A stretch of 64,000 nt of DNA from Williamsia sp. 1138. Its GTDB lineage: Bacteria; Actinomycetota; Actinomycetes; Mycobacteriales; Mycobacteriaceae. The position numbers and the translations under genes are program-made. The DNA is taken from the NCBI RefSeq assembly GCF_002095435.2, contig NZ_MJEJ02000052.1, positions 62,001 through 126,000 of the forward strand. The letters run 5' to 3'. Under the pieces are notes generated by a model. The model made no database searches, was not told the origin of the DNA, and saw only the letters and a list, made by a program, of their open reading frames with translations. Within the stretch, counting starts at the first letter, position 1; each line of letters opens with the position of its first letter. Shown piece by piece: positions 16,586-25,175 of this stretch.

Positions 16586-18226
16586 TCATTGGGGCGCCCG
16601 GGTGAACGTGCCGAGGCCATCTCGGTCGAAGTATTCGATGGTCATCGTCGACGCCGGACCGTCGGTCACCGTGAACTCGGCACCGGTTGGGCCTGCGGCG
16701 TTTTCACCCTCTGGTTCGAACCAGTAGGTGTCGCCCTGGTAGTGGGTGAGCGGGTAGCTCTGCTGCAGATCTTTGCCGATCTTGAGGACCAGGTTGTTGC
16801 CCTCGGCGACCACCTCGGCCGAACCGTAGAACGGGCTGGTGTATCTGCCGATGTAGTCGCCGGCCGCTCGGGCAGGGGGCGCATCGGCGGGCGGATTGGC
16901 GTAATCGACCTCGGAACGTCCGGCGTTGATGACCATCTCGAACTGGCCGGCGATGAACGGGGCCCAATCGACCGTCAGCTTGCCATTGCTCACGTAGTCC
17001 AGGAACTGGGCCGTGATGGTTTCGGCGACCCCGACGGGCGCGGTGTTGGCCAGGACGACGATGCCGAGCTGTTCGCTGGGCAGCATCTTGACGTCGGTGC
17101 TGGCGCCGAGCGCAAAAGCGCCGGCGTGCCCGATCTGTACCCGGCCATGGGCATCGGTGTCGACGTTGAATCCGATCCCGTAGAAACCATCTCGAGCACC
17201 GGGCGTTGTGGACGGGTGAGCGAACGAGTGGGCCTGGTGCGTGAACTGCAGCTCCTCGGCGTCGACGACCTGCTGCCCGTTGAACATGCCGTCGGCCAGT
17301 TCCATCTGGACCCACGTGGCCATATCGTCGACCGACGACATCGCGCCGCCCGCAGGAGCCTGCTCCGCGGGATTGCTGACGTACTCCGCCGCCCAGGTCT
17401 TGGCGTCGGCGTCGGCGAGCTGATGGTTGTACGCGCGGTTGGGGGAGTTCAGCCACTCGTCGTACCGGGACGTGGTGTTCTCCATCCCGAGAGGGTCGTA
17501 GATTGCCTGCTCCGACAGATCCGCCCACGACATCCCTGAGGCGTTGGCCGCAGCATTGCCCGCAATCGAGAATCCGTAGTTGGTGTAGTCGTAGTGGTCG
17601 CGGAAGGGGTAGAGCGGAAACTGGTTGAGTCGGCTGATCGTTTCGGGGTACGAATAGCCCAGATCCTCGAGCAGGTCGCCGGCATGGTCGGGCAGGCCCG
17701 AGCGGTGCGACATCAGGTCGGTGTAGGTCGCATTGGCGGTCACGTACGGATCTGCGACGGCAAATCCTGGCTCATACGTCTTCACCGGGTCGTCCCAGTT
17801 GATCTTCCCGTCGCCGACGACCGTTGCCACCACACTCGAGGCCAGCGGCTTCGACACCGACGCCAGCTGGAACATGGTGCTGGTGTCGACCTTGCCTGAT
17901 TCGCCGACCTTCTTGACTCCGAACCCCTTGGCGTAGAGAACTTCACCTTCGTAGACCACCGCGACCGCTACTCCGGGCGCTCCGGTGTCGGTCATGATCT
18001 TCTCGACGTAGCCGTCGAGCTGATCGATGGCCGAGTCGACGCCGGCGCGGTCGATCTGCGGGGCCGGCACGCTCGGTGGAACCTCGGCCAACGAGGTCGA
18101 CGACGAGTCGTCAGACGATGAGCACCCCGAGAACACCAGTGCGACTGCCGTGCCGACAGCCACTGCAGTCGTGGCGTATGTACGTGCTCGCCGCCTTGGT
18201 CGGGAGGTGGTGCGCGGTGAGACCAT
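16586..18226 (-). CDS. Lipoprotein serine hydrolase, beta-lactamase class C type (2)
   Basis: 546 residues. Signal ending VFSGCSSSDDSS, then a class-C fold with SxxK as SVSK (LASVSKPLASS), YxN as YTNYGFSIAG and HAG (IGHAGAFALGAS). An extra C-terminal domain of about 120 residues (GDYIGRYTSPFYGSAEVVAEGN) resembles the lipocalin-like DUF3471-type extension of such hydrolases. First gene of the hydrolase-hydrolase-PadR run and divergent from the DacB-like gene, with a 228-bp intergenic region between them. Confidence 0.88.
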   Translation of the reverse strand: MVSPRTTSRPRRRARTYATTAVAVGTAVALVFSGCSSSDDSSSTSLAEVPPSVPAPQIDRAGVDSAIDQLDGYVEKIMTDTGAPGVAVAVVYEGEVLYAKGFGVKKVGESGKVDTSTMFQLASVSKPLASSVVATVVGDGKINWDDPVKTYEPGFAVADPYVTANATYTDLMSHRSGLPDHAGDLLEDLGYSYPETISRLNQFPLYPFRDHYDYTNYGFSIAGNAAANASGMSWADLSEQAIYDPLGMENTTSRYDEWLNSPNRAYNHQLADADAKTWAAEYVSNPAEQAPAGGAMSSVDDMATWVQMELADGMFNGQQVVDAEELQFTHQAHSFAHPSTTPGARDGFYGIGFNVDTDAHGRVQIGHAGAFALGASTDVKMLPSEQLGIVVLANTAPVGVAETITAQFLDYVSNGKLTVDWAPFIAGQFEMVINAGRSEVDYANPPADAPPARAAGDYIGRYTSPFYGSAEVVAEGNNLVLKIGKDLQQSYPLTHYQGDTYWFEPEGENAAGPTGAEFTVTDGPASTMTIEYFDRDGLGTFTRAPQ

Positions 18227-18454
18227 GACGCTCCGTCTGAGCTGATCCAGAGGCTGACCGGCGTTCGGACTTTGCCCGGCGCTTGTCGATCCTTTGGTGA
18301 AGGATTAGTGAAACGATAGTAGCGCTTCTGAATGCAAAGTACAGTATGCAAGTTGCACCAAGCCTTTCGGGTAGATTGCTGTGGTGCCGACATGCCCGCC
18401 GGGGGCCCGGCAAGCGCGGCGCGGCAGAGCGCCGAACACTCGAAGGTGGTTCTC
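18227..18454. promoter_or_regulatory. Divergent promoter region between two envelope hydrolase genes
   Basis: Gene-free 228 bp that must hold promoters in both directions. Around 18331-18357 there is a direct repeat of ATGCAA and a perfect TGCAAGTTGCA palindrome (about 18347-18357), which would suit a winged-helix repressor such as the nearby PadR. No binding site can be proven from sequence. Confidence 0.35.
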
Positions 18455-20068
18455 ATGCCCAAGCGACATCTGCAGACACGCGCAGTCAAGACGCTCATCG
18501 CGGTTGCAACGGTCTCCGGGCTGCTGCTGGCCGCCGGCTGCTCCGGTGACTCGTCGGACGACTCGGACTCCAAAAAGACGCAGGGACAGCAGATCCCGGC
18601 CGAGGCCACCGCGATCATGGAGACCGATCCGTACACGGCAGCGCGGTGGTCGTACCTGGTGGTCGACCCCGAGACCGACGAGGTCATCTACAGCAATCAG
18701 GCCGACTCGTTCATGTTCCTGGCTTCGCAGACCAAGCACTTCACCGTCGGAACGGTGTTCAACGATCTGGGAGTGGACCGTAAGGTCACCACTCCCGTCT
18801 ACGCGACGGCAGCGCCCGCGAACGGGACCCTCACCGGCGATCTGGTGCTCGTCGGATCGGGCGATCTGGCGCTCGGCGGTCGCAACGCAGATCAAGGCAA
18901 GTTCGTCTTCGCCACCGACGGCATCGACCACGTCTACGCCGACGCCCTGCCCGGCGCGGTGCTGGCACCCGGCAATCCCCTGGCCGGACTCGACGCGATG
19001 GCCGAACAGGTCGCCGCCTCCGGAGTCACCCGCGTCGACGGCGACGTCCTCGTCGACCCGCGGCTGTGGGAAACCTACGACACCGTCGAGGGACTGGTGC
19101 CGTCGATCTTCGTCAACGACAACCTCGTCGACATCCAGGCATCACCGGGCGAGCCCGGACAGCCGGCCACGATCCAGATGCTGCCGGGCAACGGACTGTT
19201 CACCATCGACAACCAGGTGACCACTGGCGCCGCCGACAGCGACTCCACCCTGAAAGTGGCTGCCGACGAAGCCAATCCGACGCTGCTGCACGTCACCGGC
19301 TCAGTCCCGGCGGGTAAGACCTCGCTGACCGTCTACCGCATCACAGACGCGTCGAGCTGGGCTCGCCAGCTGTTCATCGAAGCACTGCAGCGCAAAGGCA
19401 TCACGGTGGCCTCGACGTCGAAGGCGAACAATGACGCCGCGCTGCCGGCCACCGGCAGCTATCAGGACAACCTGCGGCTGGCATCCCTCGAGTCGGCGCC
19501 ACTCGGCGAATCCGGCGGCATGATCCTCGCGACCAGCTACAACACCGGCGCCAACACGTTCGTCTGCCTGCTGGCCGTCGAGGCGGGTTCTGACCAGTGC
19601 GAGGACGGCCTGCCCGCAATCCGCGATCTGGCTGCCGAAGCGGGCGTCCCGGCGTCGGACTTCGTGATCATGGACGGCCAGGGCGGCGATCCCTCCTCGG
19701 CGACACCCACCGCAGTGGCGACCTGGCTCAAGTGGGTCAGCGACCAGCCGTGGGCCGACACCTTCTGGAGCGGCCAGCCCATCCTCGGCGAGCGCGGGTC
19801 GCTGTCCGGGGTCGGTGTCGACAGCCCGGCGAAGGGCAAGGTGATCGGTAAGACGTCGACCTCCGCCGATGTCGAACCGGGCACCGAACGGCTCATCATC
19901 ACCACCCAGGGCCTGTCGGGTTACCTGGACGTCGGCGACGGCAAGCGACTCCTGTTCGTGACCGCAGTCAGCAACGCGGTGTTCCCAGATCTGCCGCGCG
20001 GAGTGTTCCAGGTCGGCGACGACGTTGGCATGGTGGCTGCGGCGTTCCAGCAGGCGCAGGAGAAGTAG
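18455..20068 (+). CDS. dacB: DacB-like (PBP4/S13) D-alanyl-D-alanine carboxypeptidase lipoprotein
   Basis: 537 residues. Signal ending LLLAAGCSGDSS. The S13 layout is visible: SxxK as SQTK (FLASQTKHFTVG, near residue 90), the large insert with DLALGGR and RVDGDVLVDPRLWE, the second motif as SYN (ATSYNTGANTFVC, near 361; usually SxN with SNN or SDN) and the third as KTS (IGKTSTSADVEPG, near 465; usually KTG). It would trim cell-wall peptides outside the membrane. The atypical second and third motifs could mean altered substrate use. ATG 18455 has GAAGGTGG upstream. Transcribed away from the serine hydrolase pair. Confidence 0.82.
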   Translation: MPKRHLQTRAVKTLIAVATVSGLLLAAGCSGDSSDDSDSKKTQGQQIPAEATAIMETDPYTAARWSYLVVDPETDEVIYSNQADSFMFLASQTKHFTVGTVFNDLGVDRKVTTPVYATAAPANGTLTGDLVLVGSGDLALGGRNADQGKFVFATDGIDHVYADALPGAVLAPGNPLAGLDAMAEQVAASGVTRVDGDVLVDPRLWETYDTVEGLVPSIFVNDNLVDIQASPGEPGQPATIQMLPGNGLFTIDNQVTTGAADSDSTLKVAADEANPTLLHVTGSVPAGKTSLTVYRITDASSWARQLFIEALQRKGITVASTSKANNDAALPATGSYQDNLRLASLESAPLGESGGMILATSYNTGANTFVCLLAVEAGSDQCEDGLPAIRDLAAEAGVPASDFVIMDGQGGDPSSATPTAVATWLKWVSDQPWADTFWSGQPILGERGSLSGVGVDSPAKGKVIGKTSTSADVEPGTERLIITTQGLSGYLDVGDGKRLLFVTAVSNAVFPDLPRGVFQVGDDVGMVAAAFQQAQEK

Positions 20069-20075
20069 CCGTCTC

Positions 20076-20146
20076 TGCAAACCCACCCGTTCCGGTCAAA
20101 CCCACGAGGCGCAAACCCTTGGGTTTGACCGGAACGAGTGGGTTTG
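20076..20146. terminator. 28-bp inverted repeat between convergent genes
   Basis: Arms 20076-20103 and 20119-20146 are complementary over 28 bp with one mismatch, around a 15-bp loop. The core is CCGTTCCGGTCAAACCCA and its inverse. It sits between the ends of the DacB-like gene and vapC, so it can terminate transcription from both sides. The stem is longer than needed for termination and has no T run, so it may also be a dispersed palindromic element. Confidence 0.6.
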
Positions 20147-20173
20147 CGGGAAGGAACACCCGCGGAAGTCACT

Positions 20174-20566
20174 TCAGACTGCGACGACCTCGAGTAGGTC
20201 ATCGAGCCCCGCGAAATTCGAGGGATTGCGAGTGAAGAGGCGCGCATCGTGCGCATGGGCGGTGGCGGCGATGAATAGATCCATGGATCGCGCGCGCGGC
20301 TTGCGTCCCGCGTCGACCACTGCGGCGGCGATCTGTCCATAGCTGGCGGCCACTGCTGCGTCCACAGAGAGCGCCGTGAACGTCTTCTGAATGAACAGAA
20401 GTCGTCGCAACCTCTCGGCACGGGCTGAATGGGACTTTGCGACGAGGACTCCGAAGTGCAGCTCCGCCAGCGTGATCGAGCTCAAGGCCAGTTGGCCGGG
20501 TAAGGGCTCGACATCGGACGCCAGCACCACGCTCGTGTCGAGGATTCCCCTCACGTGCGGCTCCAC
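20174..20566 (-). CDS. vapC: VapC-type PIN-domain toxin
   Basis: 130 residues. PIN fold with the N-terminal acidic residue in GILDTSVVLAS, the middle Glu in ITLAELHFGV, and the C-terminal acids in RSMDLFIAATAHAH followed by LFTRNPSNFAGL. PIN toxins of this type cleave RNA in a Mg-dependent way and are neutralised by the upstream antitoxin. The start overlaps the antitoxin stop by 16 bp, the usual coupling. All expected acidic residues are present, so the toxin looks intact. Confidence 0.88.
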   Translation of the reverse strand: MEPHVRGILDTSVVLASDVEPLPGQLALSSITLAELHFGVLVAKSHSARAERLRRLLFIQKTFTALSVDAAVAASYGQIAAAVVDAGRKPRARSMDLFIAATAHAHDARLFTRNPSNFAGLDDLLEVVAV

Positions 20567-20799
20567 GGATCGATGATGTGGTCATCGATCTCGGCACGGT
20601 CGGCGTCCCAGTCGGAGTCTGCGGGTCCGGCAAACAGTTCCTGCACCTCGACCCATGAGCGCCAGGTGTTCGGCGACGCAGGCACGAGTCGCGCGCTGGG
20701 ACGACCGGACACCGTGATCGTGATCTCCTCGCCGGCTTCCACTCGTCGAACCAGATCTGACGCATCCTGGCGTAGTTCCCGCAGACCCACACTCTCCAT
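20551..20799 (-). CDS. vapB: Phd/VapB-type antitoxin
   Basis: 82 residues. N-terminal Phd/YefM fold, MESVGLRELRQDASDLVRRV, then EEITITVSGRPSARLVP, and an acidic C-terminal tail (DSDWDADRAEIDDHIIDPW) typical of the toxin-binding part. It should repress its own promoter and neutralise the PIN toxin encoded immediately downstream. Confidence 0.88.
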   Translation of the reverse strand: MESVGLRELRQDASDLVRRVEAGEEITITVSGRPSARLVPASPNTWRSWVEVQELFAGPADSDWDADRAEIDDHIIDPWSRT

Positions 20800-20941
20800 G
20801 CAGCGAGTGTAGCGCTTGTGCTACCGCGTCACCTTTCCCAAAGATAGGAGTATTGCTGCAACCCCTCGACATCATCTTTGTTATGGTTCGGTCATATAGG
20901 ACAGTCCAGGCCCGCGCTGTCGAGGTTTCTCCACTCGGGGG

Positions 20942-21601
20942 ATGGGTGTGTTCGATCGTCGTCGATTTCTGACCGGGCTGGCTGCTGTCGGGGCCGGGTT
21001 CACTGCGCTCACCGTGGTGCCGAGTGTGTTCACCGGCGCGCGCACGTACGCCAACTCTTTGCCGCCCGTGCGTGAGACCGTCTGTGGGGTACTGGCGTTC
21101 GTCGTCCCCGGCAATGATCGCTACTCGCGGGCACAAGGTATGGCCACCGGTCGTGCGGGCGGTGTCACGCCCGGCACCGCAGATTCGTTGACCCGTACGC
21201 TCGACCGGGCGGTGCCGTTCCCGGTACTCGGCCCGGCATTCGGAATCACCCTGCCTGGCGCCGCCGCGATCGCGGCGCTGCTGAACGTGATTGCACTGTC
21301 CGTCGAACCGAACTCGGTGCGCGGCCCGTTCTCTGCGCCGTTCGCCAACCTATCGCATGCGCGTAAGGCCCAGGTGTTCGACGTTCTCGATACCCACCCG
21401 TTGATCCCGGGTCTGCCGATCAAGTTCGCTGTCAACGCAATTCCGACCCTTGCCGCCTTCGCGGCGTACTCCGAGACCTCTGCCTTCGACCCCCGGACAC
21501 GTACGCTCACCGGCCGCCCTGTCGGCTGGGAGCTGAGCAGATACGACGGCGTCAGCGACGGGTGGGACGAGTTCCGCGGCTACTACCGAGGGGTCCAGTA
21601 G
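20942..21601 (+). CDS. Tat-signal small subunit of a GMC dehydrogenase
   Basis: 219 residues beginning with a twin-arginine signal (DRRRFLTGLAAVGAGFTAL). The body resembles the small (gamma, subunit 3) partner of membrane-bound FAD dehydrogenases such as gluconate 2-dehydrogenase. It lies 28 bp upstream of the GMC oxidoreductase gene, which lacks a signal peptide, so the pair is probably exported together by the Tat pathway. The substrate is unknown. Confidence 0.7.
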   Translation: MGVFDRRRFLTGLAAVGAGFTALTVVPSVFTGARTYANSLPPVRETVCGVLAFVVPGNDRYSRAQGMATGRAGGVTPGTADSLTRTLDRAVPFPVLGPAFGITLPGAAAIAALLNVIALSVEPNSVRGPFSAPFANLSHARKAQVFDVLDTHPLIPGLPIKFAVNAIPTLAAFAAYSETSAFDPRTRTLTGRPVGWELSRYDGVSDGWDEFRGYYRGVQ

Positions 21602-21629
21602 TGACGTTGCGACAGAACAGGAGTCAGCC

Positions 21630-23402
21630 ATGACCGACGTCATCGTGATCGGCGCCGGCGGCGGCGGACCCGTCGCGGCCAAGGAACTCGCAGCCCGCGG
21701 ACTCGACGTACTGGTGATCGAATCCGGCCCCCGGTTCGGCGACCCGGAGAACGAATGGACTCATTTCGAGGACGACGCCAACAATCCCATCACCGGCTTT
21801 CTGCGCGTCGGTCCAGGTGACCGCAGCCGCGGACCCTGGTTGCGTGATCTGCCGCAGAGTTCGTTCATCTGGCAGGTCAACGGCGTCGGCGGCACCACGC
21901 TGCACTACTTCGGCAACTGCCCGCGGCCGGCACCCGGAGTGTTCAACGACTACACCGGCGCGGACCGCGCCATGTACGACACCGCGCACCTGTTCCCGCT
22001 CGGATACGAAGATCTGCGGCCCTACTTCGAGTGGTGCGAGGCGACACTGCCGATCATGGCCGCCCCGATGGGAGCCAAGGAAGAAGTGTTTCTGCGCGGT
22101 GCAGCGGCGATGGGCCTGCCCCACCAGACCTCTCTCGACACCACAGGCCCTGCCCATCGCGCCCAGCAAAACGCCATCCTCCAGCCCGGCGGAACCGCCG
22201 GCAGAACGAGCGATCCGGCGCGGCTGCGTCACCCAGAAGCGCAGGGCTGCACCATGTGCGGGCACTGCTATCAGGGGTGCTACCTGCCCAAAGGTGCGCC
22301 GCGCAACCTCAAGGCCAAGCGGTCGACGGACAACTCGTACGTCCCGATGATGCTCACCGCAGACGCCTGGTCACCGGGTGGGCGCGCAGCCAGGCTCGTC
22401 ACCGACGCCACGGTCACCCGCATTCTCGCTGCCGAACGCGGGGGTGAGATGACCGCGTACGGAGTGCAATTCCGAAGTTCCGACGGCGCGATGCACGAGG
22501 AGACCGCGAAGGTCGTCGTCCTCGCAGCGGGGTGCATCGAGTCCCCGAGGTTGTGGTTGCAGTCGTTGCTGCCCAACCCGAATGGTTGGGTGGGCAGGGG
22601 CCTGACCGACCACCACATGGACGTCGTGTTCGGAGTGTTCGACGAGTACACCGGCCAAACGAAGGGCGCCGGGTCCAACGCGCGCGTCGACCTCCCCGGC
22701 TACGGCGGCATCGAACAGGTCTGCCTGCCGCCGGCCCTGCAGGCCTACGCGATGAACTTCAGCGACTCCGGCTTCCAGGGCTATGGCCGCGCCGGCGGCG
22801 TGGTGGGCTCGGCAGGCGCGGACACCTACGGCCGCCTCGTCGGACGTGACCTGCTGACCACCCTCGACGATGCCGACAAGACGCTGGCCGCCTTGGTCAT
22901 CACCGATGACGACGTCGAGTACGGCAACTCCGTGACAGTGCCGGGCATCTTGCCCCCGGACGAGCACGGGCTGGCGCCGCGGGTGACCATGCAGCACCGC
23001 AACCGATCGGCGCGCACCCGCCGGAACCGTGAATACTGCAGCCGCAAGGCTGTCGAACTCATGCGGGCCGCCGGTGCGCGGACCGTACATCGGTCGGATT
23101 GGCCGCCGCTCATCCTGCATTCGCAGTCGAGCATGCGGATGGGCGAGCAGGAGTCGAACTCGGTGCTGGACGCCAACGCCGAAGCACGGTGGGTCAACAA
23201 CCTGTTCATCACCGACAACTCGGCGTTGGCGAACTCGCTCGGTGGGCCCAATCCGACCCTGACAACGCAGGCGATCGCCACTCGCACCGCCGAAGTGATC
23301 TTCTCCAAGTACTTCGGCGGCGATCCCTGGGTCGGGCGCGAGAACCCGGTGTCGTCGATCGACGATCGGGTCACCGAGGCTGTGGTGCGGCGAGGGTTAT
23401 AG
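21630..23402 (+). CDS. GMC-family FAD oxidoreductase with Cys-rich motif
   Basis: 590 residues. Rossmann FAD site VIVIGAGGGGPVAAKELAARG at the N-terminus. The GMC C-terminal region contains MRMGEQESNSVLDANAEA and NNLFITDNSALANSLGG with NPTLTTQAIATRTAE. Near residue 207, CTMCGHCYQGC follows the ferredoxin-like spacing C-x2-C-x2-C-x3-C. GMC enzymes oxidise alcohols or sugars with FAD. The Cys motif, also seen in some alcohol oxidases and FAD-glucose dehydrogenases, may hold an Fe-S cluster for electron transfer. ATG 21630 is preceded by AGGAG. It pairs with the Tat-signal subunit. Confidence 0.85.
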   Translation: MTDVIVIGAGGGGPVAAKELAARGLDVLVIESGPRFGDPENEWTHFEDDANNPITGFLRVGPGDRSRGPWLRDLPQSSFIWQVNGVGGTTLHYFGNCPRPAPGVFNDYTGADRAMYDTAHLFPLGYEDLRPYFEWCEATLPIMAAPMGAKEEVFLRGAAAMGLPHQTSLDTTGPAHRAQQNAILQPGGTAGRTSDPARLRHPEAQGCTMCGHCYQGCYLPKGAPRNLKAKRSTDNSYVPMMLTADAWSPGGRAARLVTDATVTRILAAERGGEMTAYGVQFRSSDGAMHEETAKVVVLAAGCIESPRLWLQSLLPNPNGWVGRGLTDHHMDVVFGVFDEYTGQTKGAGSNARVDLPGYGGIEQVCLPPALQAYAMNFSDSGFQGYGRAGGVVGSAGADTYGRLVGRDLLTTLDDADKTLAALVITDDDVEYGNSVTVPGILPPDEHGLAPRVTMQHRNRSARTRRNREYCSRKAVELMRAAGARTVHRSDWPPLILHSQSSMRMGEQESNSVLDANAEARWVNNLFITDNSALANSLGGPNPTLTTQAIATRTAEVIFSKYFGGDPWVGRENPVSSIDDRVTEAVVRRGL

Positions 23403-23411
23403 CCCGGGGCG

Positions 23412-24365
23412 TCAGTGTGCGGTGGCGGCGGTCTTCTTCTTGCGCTTCGGGATCACGTGCATGATCGCCACGATGATCGCGCCCAGGATCAGGCCGACGA
23501 CCGCGGAGGCGGTGGTGCCGAGAATCCAGGAGAGCACTCCGCCGAACCAGCCGTGGACGAGTTCTTTGCCCCAGTGCTCCAGATGGTGGAGTTGATCGGC
23601 GGGCCAGTGGAAGCCCGCCTCGCCGAGGTTGACGAGCAGAATGTGGCCGCCCACCCACAGCATCGCCGCGATACCGACGATGGTGAGGACGTTCATCAGT
23701 TTCGGCATCGCCGAGACCAGTCCGCGACCGATCTTCTGGCTCACGGCCGAATCGCGTTTCGCGAGTGCGAGACCGATGTCGTCCATCTTGACGATCAACG
23801 CGACCACGCCGTAGACGAGCGCGGTGATGAGAAACGCCACGGCAATGAGTACCAGCAGGCGGGTGACAAACGGTTCTTCTTCGACCGACGACAGCGAGAT
23901 GATCATGATCTCCGCCGACAGGATCAGGTCGGTGCGGATGGCGCCGCTGACCATCGTCTTCTCGAACTCAGGCCCACGCTCGGTGGGCTCCTCCGAGGCA
24001 GCGTGCCCGCCGCCGAGTGCTTCGTAGACCTTTTCGGCGCCCTCGTAGCAGAGGAACGCGCCGCCCACGATCAGCAGGTACGGCAGTGCCCCCGGCAGGA
24101 ACTGGCTCAGCAGCATGGCCACCGGAAGGATGATCAGCAGTTTGTTGCGGATCGATCCGAGTGCGATCTTCCAGATGATCGGGAGTTCGCGGTCGGGGGA
24201 GAAGCCGTGGACGTAGCGGGGAGTGACCGCGGCGTCGTCGACCACCACGCCCGTCGCCTTCACGCTCGCCTTACCTGCAGCGGCTGCGACGTCGTCGAGG
24301 GTTGCCGCGGCAGCCCTCGTGATCGCGGCGACATCGTCGAGTAGTGCGACGAGACCTCCAGCCAT
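23412..24365 (-). CDS. DUF808 (YedI-like) membrane protein
   Basis: 317 residues. N-terminal MAGGLVALLDDVAAITRAAA with a repeated DDVAAAAGKASVKATGVVVDD segment, GFSPDRELPIIWKIALGSIRNK and several membrane helices, matching the DUF808/YedI family. Function is unknown in any organism I know. It is convergent with the GMC gene and divergent from the TetR gene. Confidence 0.85.
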   Translation of the reverse strand: MAGGLVALLDDVAAITRAAAATLDDVAAAAGKASVKATGVVVDDAAVTPRYVHGFSPDRELPIIWKIALGSIRNKLLIILPVAMLLSQFLPGALPYLLIVGGAFLCYEGAEKVYEALGGGHAASEEPTERGPEFEKTMVSGAIRTDLILSAEIMIISLSSVEEEPFVTRLLVLIAVAFLITALVYGVVALIVKMDDIGLALAKRDSAVSQKIGRGLVSAMPKLMNVLTIVGIAAMLWVGGHILLVNLGEAGFHWPADQLHHLEHWGKELVHGWFGGVLSWILGTTASAVVGLILGAIIVAIMHVIPKRKKKTAATAH

Positions 24366-24536
24366 GGCGACGCTCCCTCAGATCGGCGGGTGTGTGTTCC
24401 TTGGAACTGTACTTCGTGGTGGTGGGGGTGTCGGGGCTAAGTGGTGTCCCGGGCCATGTGCGGCCAGATAGGAGGATCCACATAGTGGCCGGGCGCCCGA
24501 CCGTCGGTACCGTCACGAATTGGCAGGGAGGCGTGG

Positions 24537-25175
24537 TTGATACAGTCGCGCGAGATCGCCAAGGGGCAGGAGACGGTCATTCCGAGACTGGTCAATCATG
24601 ACGAGCGTCGCCACGCCATCATCGCGGCGGCCTGGCGAATCATCGCTGCGCGCGGAATCGACGGCATCAACATGCGCGACCTCGCGGCGGAGGCCGGCTA
24701 CACCAATGGCGCACTGAGCCACTACTTCGCGGGCAAGGACGAGATCTTGCGGACCTCGTTCGAACATGTGCTGGACACGACCAACGTCCGCATCGACCGC
24801 TCGGTGGGAAAAGCCACCGGAGTGAAGGCATTACGAAAGATGTGTGCCGAAATCATGCCGCTGACCGAGGAGGCACGGCTCGAAGCCCGTATCGCGGTGT
24901 CGTTGTGGCAACGCGCGTTGACGGACCGGGCCATGGAGTCGGTGAACAACGAAGCCGTCGCGGCATGGAAGTCACGATTGCGGCAGTACTGGCATGAGGC
25001 CATCGACAACGATGAACTTCCGCCGAACGACGTGGCGACCGGAGTCGAGGCGTTGATGACCATGATGATCGGTCTCCAGGTCACTGCGGCGCTGGATCCG
25101 GCCGCGACCTCGCGCCGTGCCCAGCTGGCGATGCTCGATGCGGTCTTGACGCCTGTGGAGAGCTCAGACCGCTGA
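24537..25175 (+). CDS. TetR-family regulator
   Basis: 212 residues. N-terminal TetR HTH (HAIIAAAWRIIAARGIDGINMRDLAAEAGYTNGALSHYF) and a BetI-like ligand domain. TTG 24537 is supported by AGGGAGG six bases upstream. It is convergent with, and overlaps by 12 bp, the amine oxidase gene, so it is a candidate repressor of the amine-oxidation operon. A perfect palindrome upstream of that operon (29546-29561) is a plausible operator. Confidence 0.85.
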   Translation: MIQSREIAKGQETVIPRLVNHDERRHAIIAAAWRIIAARGIDGINMRDLAAEAGYTNGALSHYFAGKDEILRTSFEHVLDTTNVRIDRSVGKATGVKALRKMCAEIMPLTEEARLEARIAVSLWQRALTDRAMESVNNEAVAAWKSRLRQYWHEAIDNDELPPNDVATGVEALMTMMIGLQVTAALDPAATSRRAQLAMLDAVLTPVESSDR

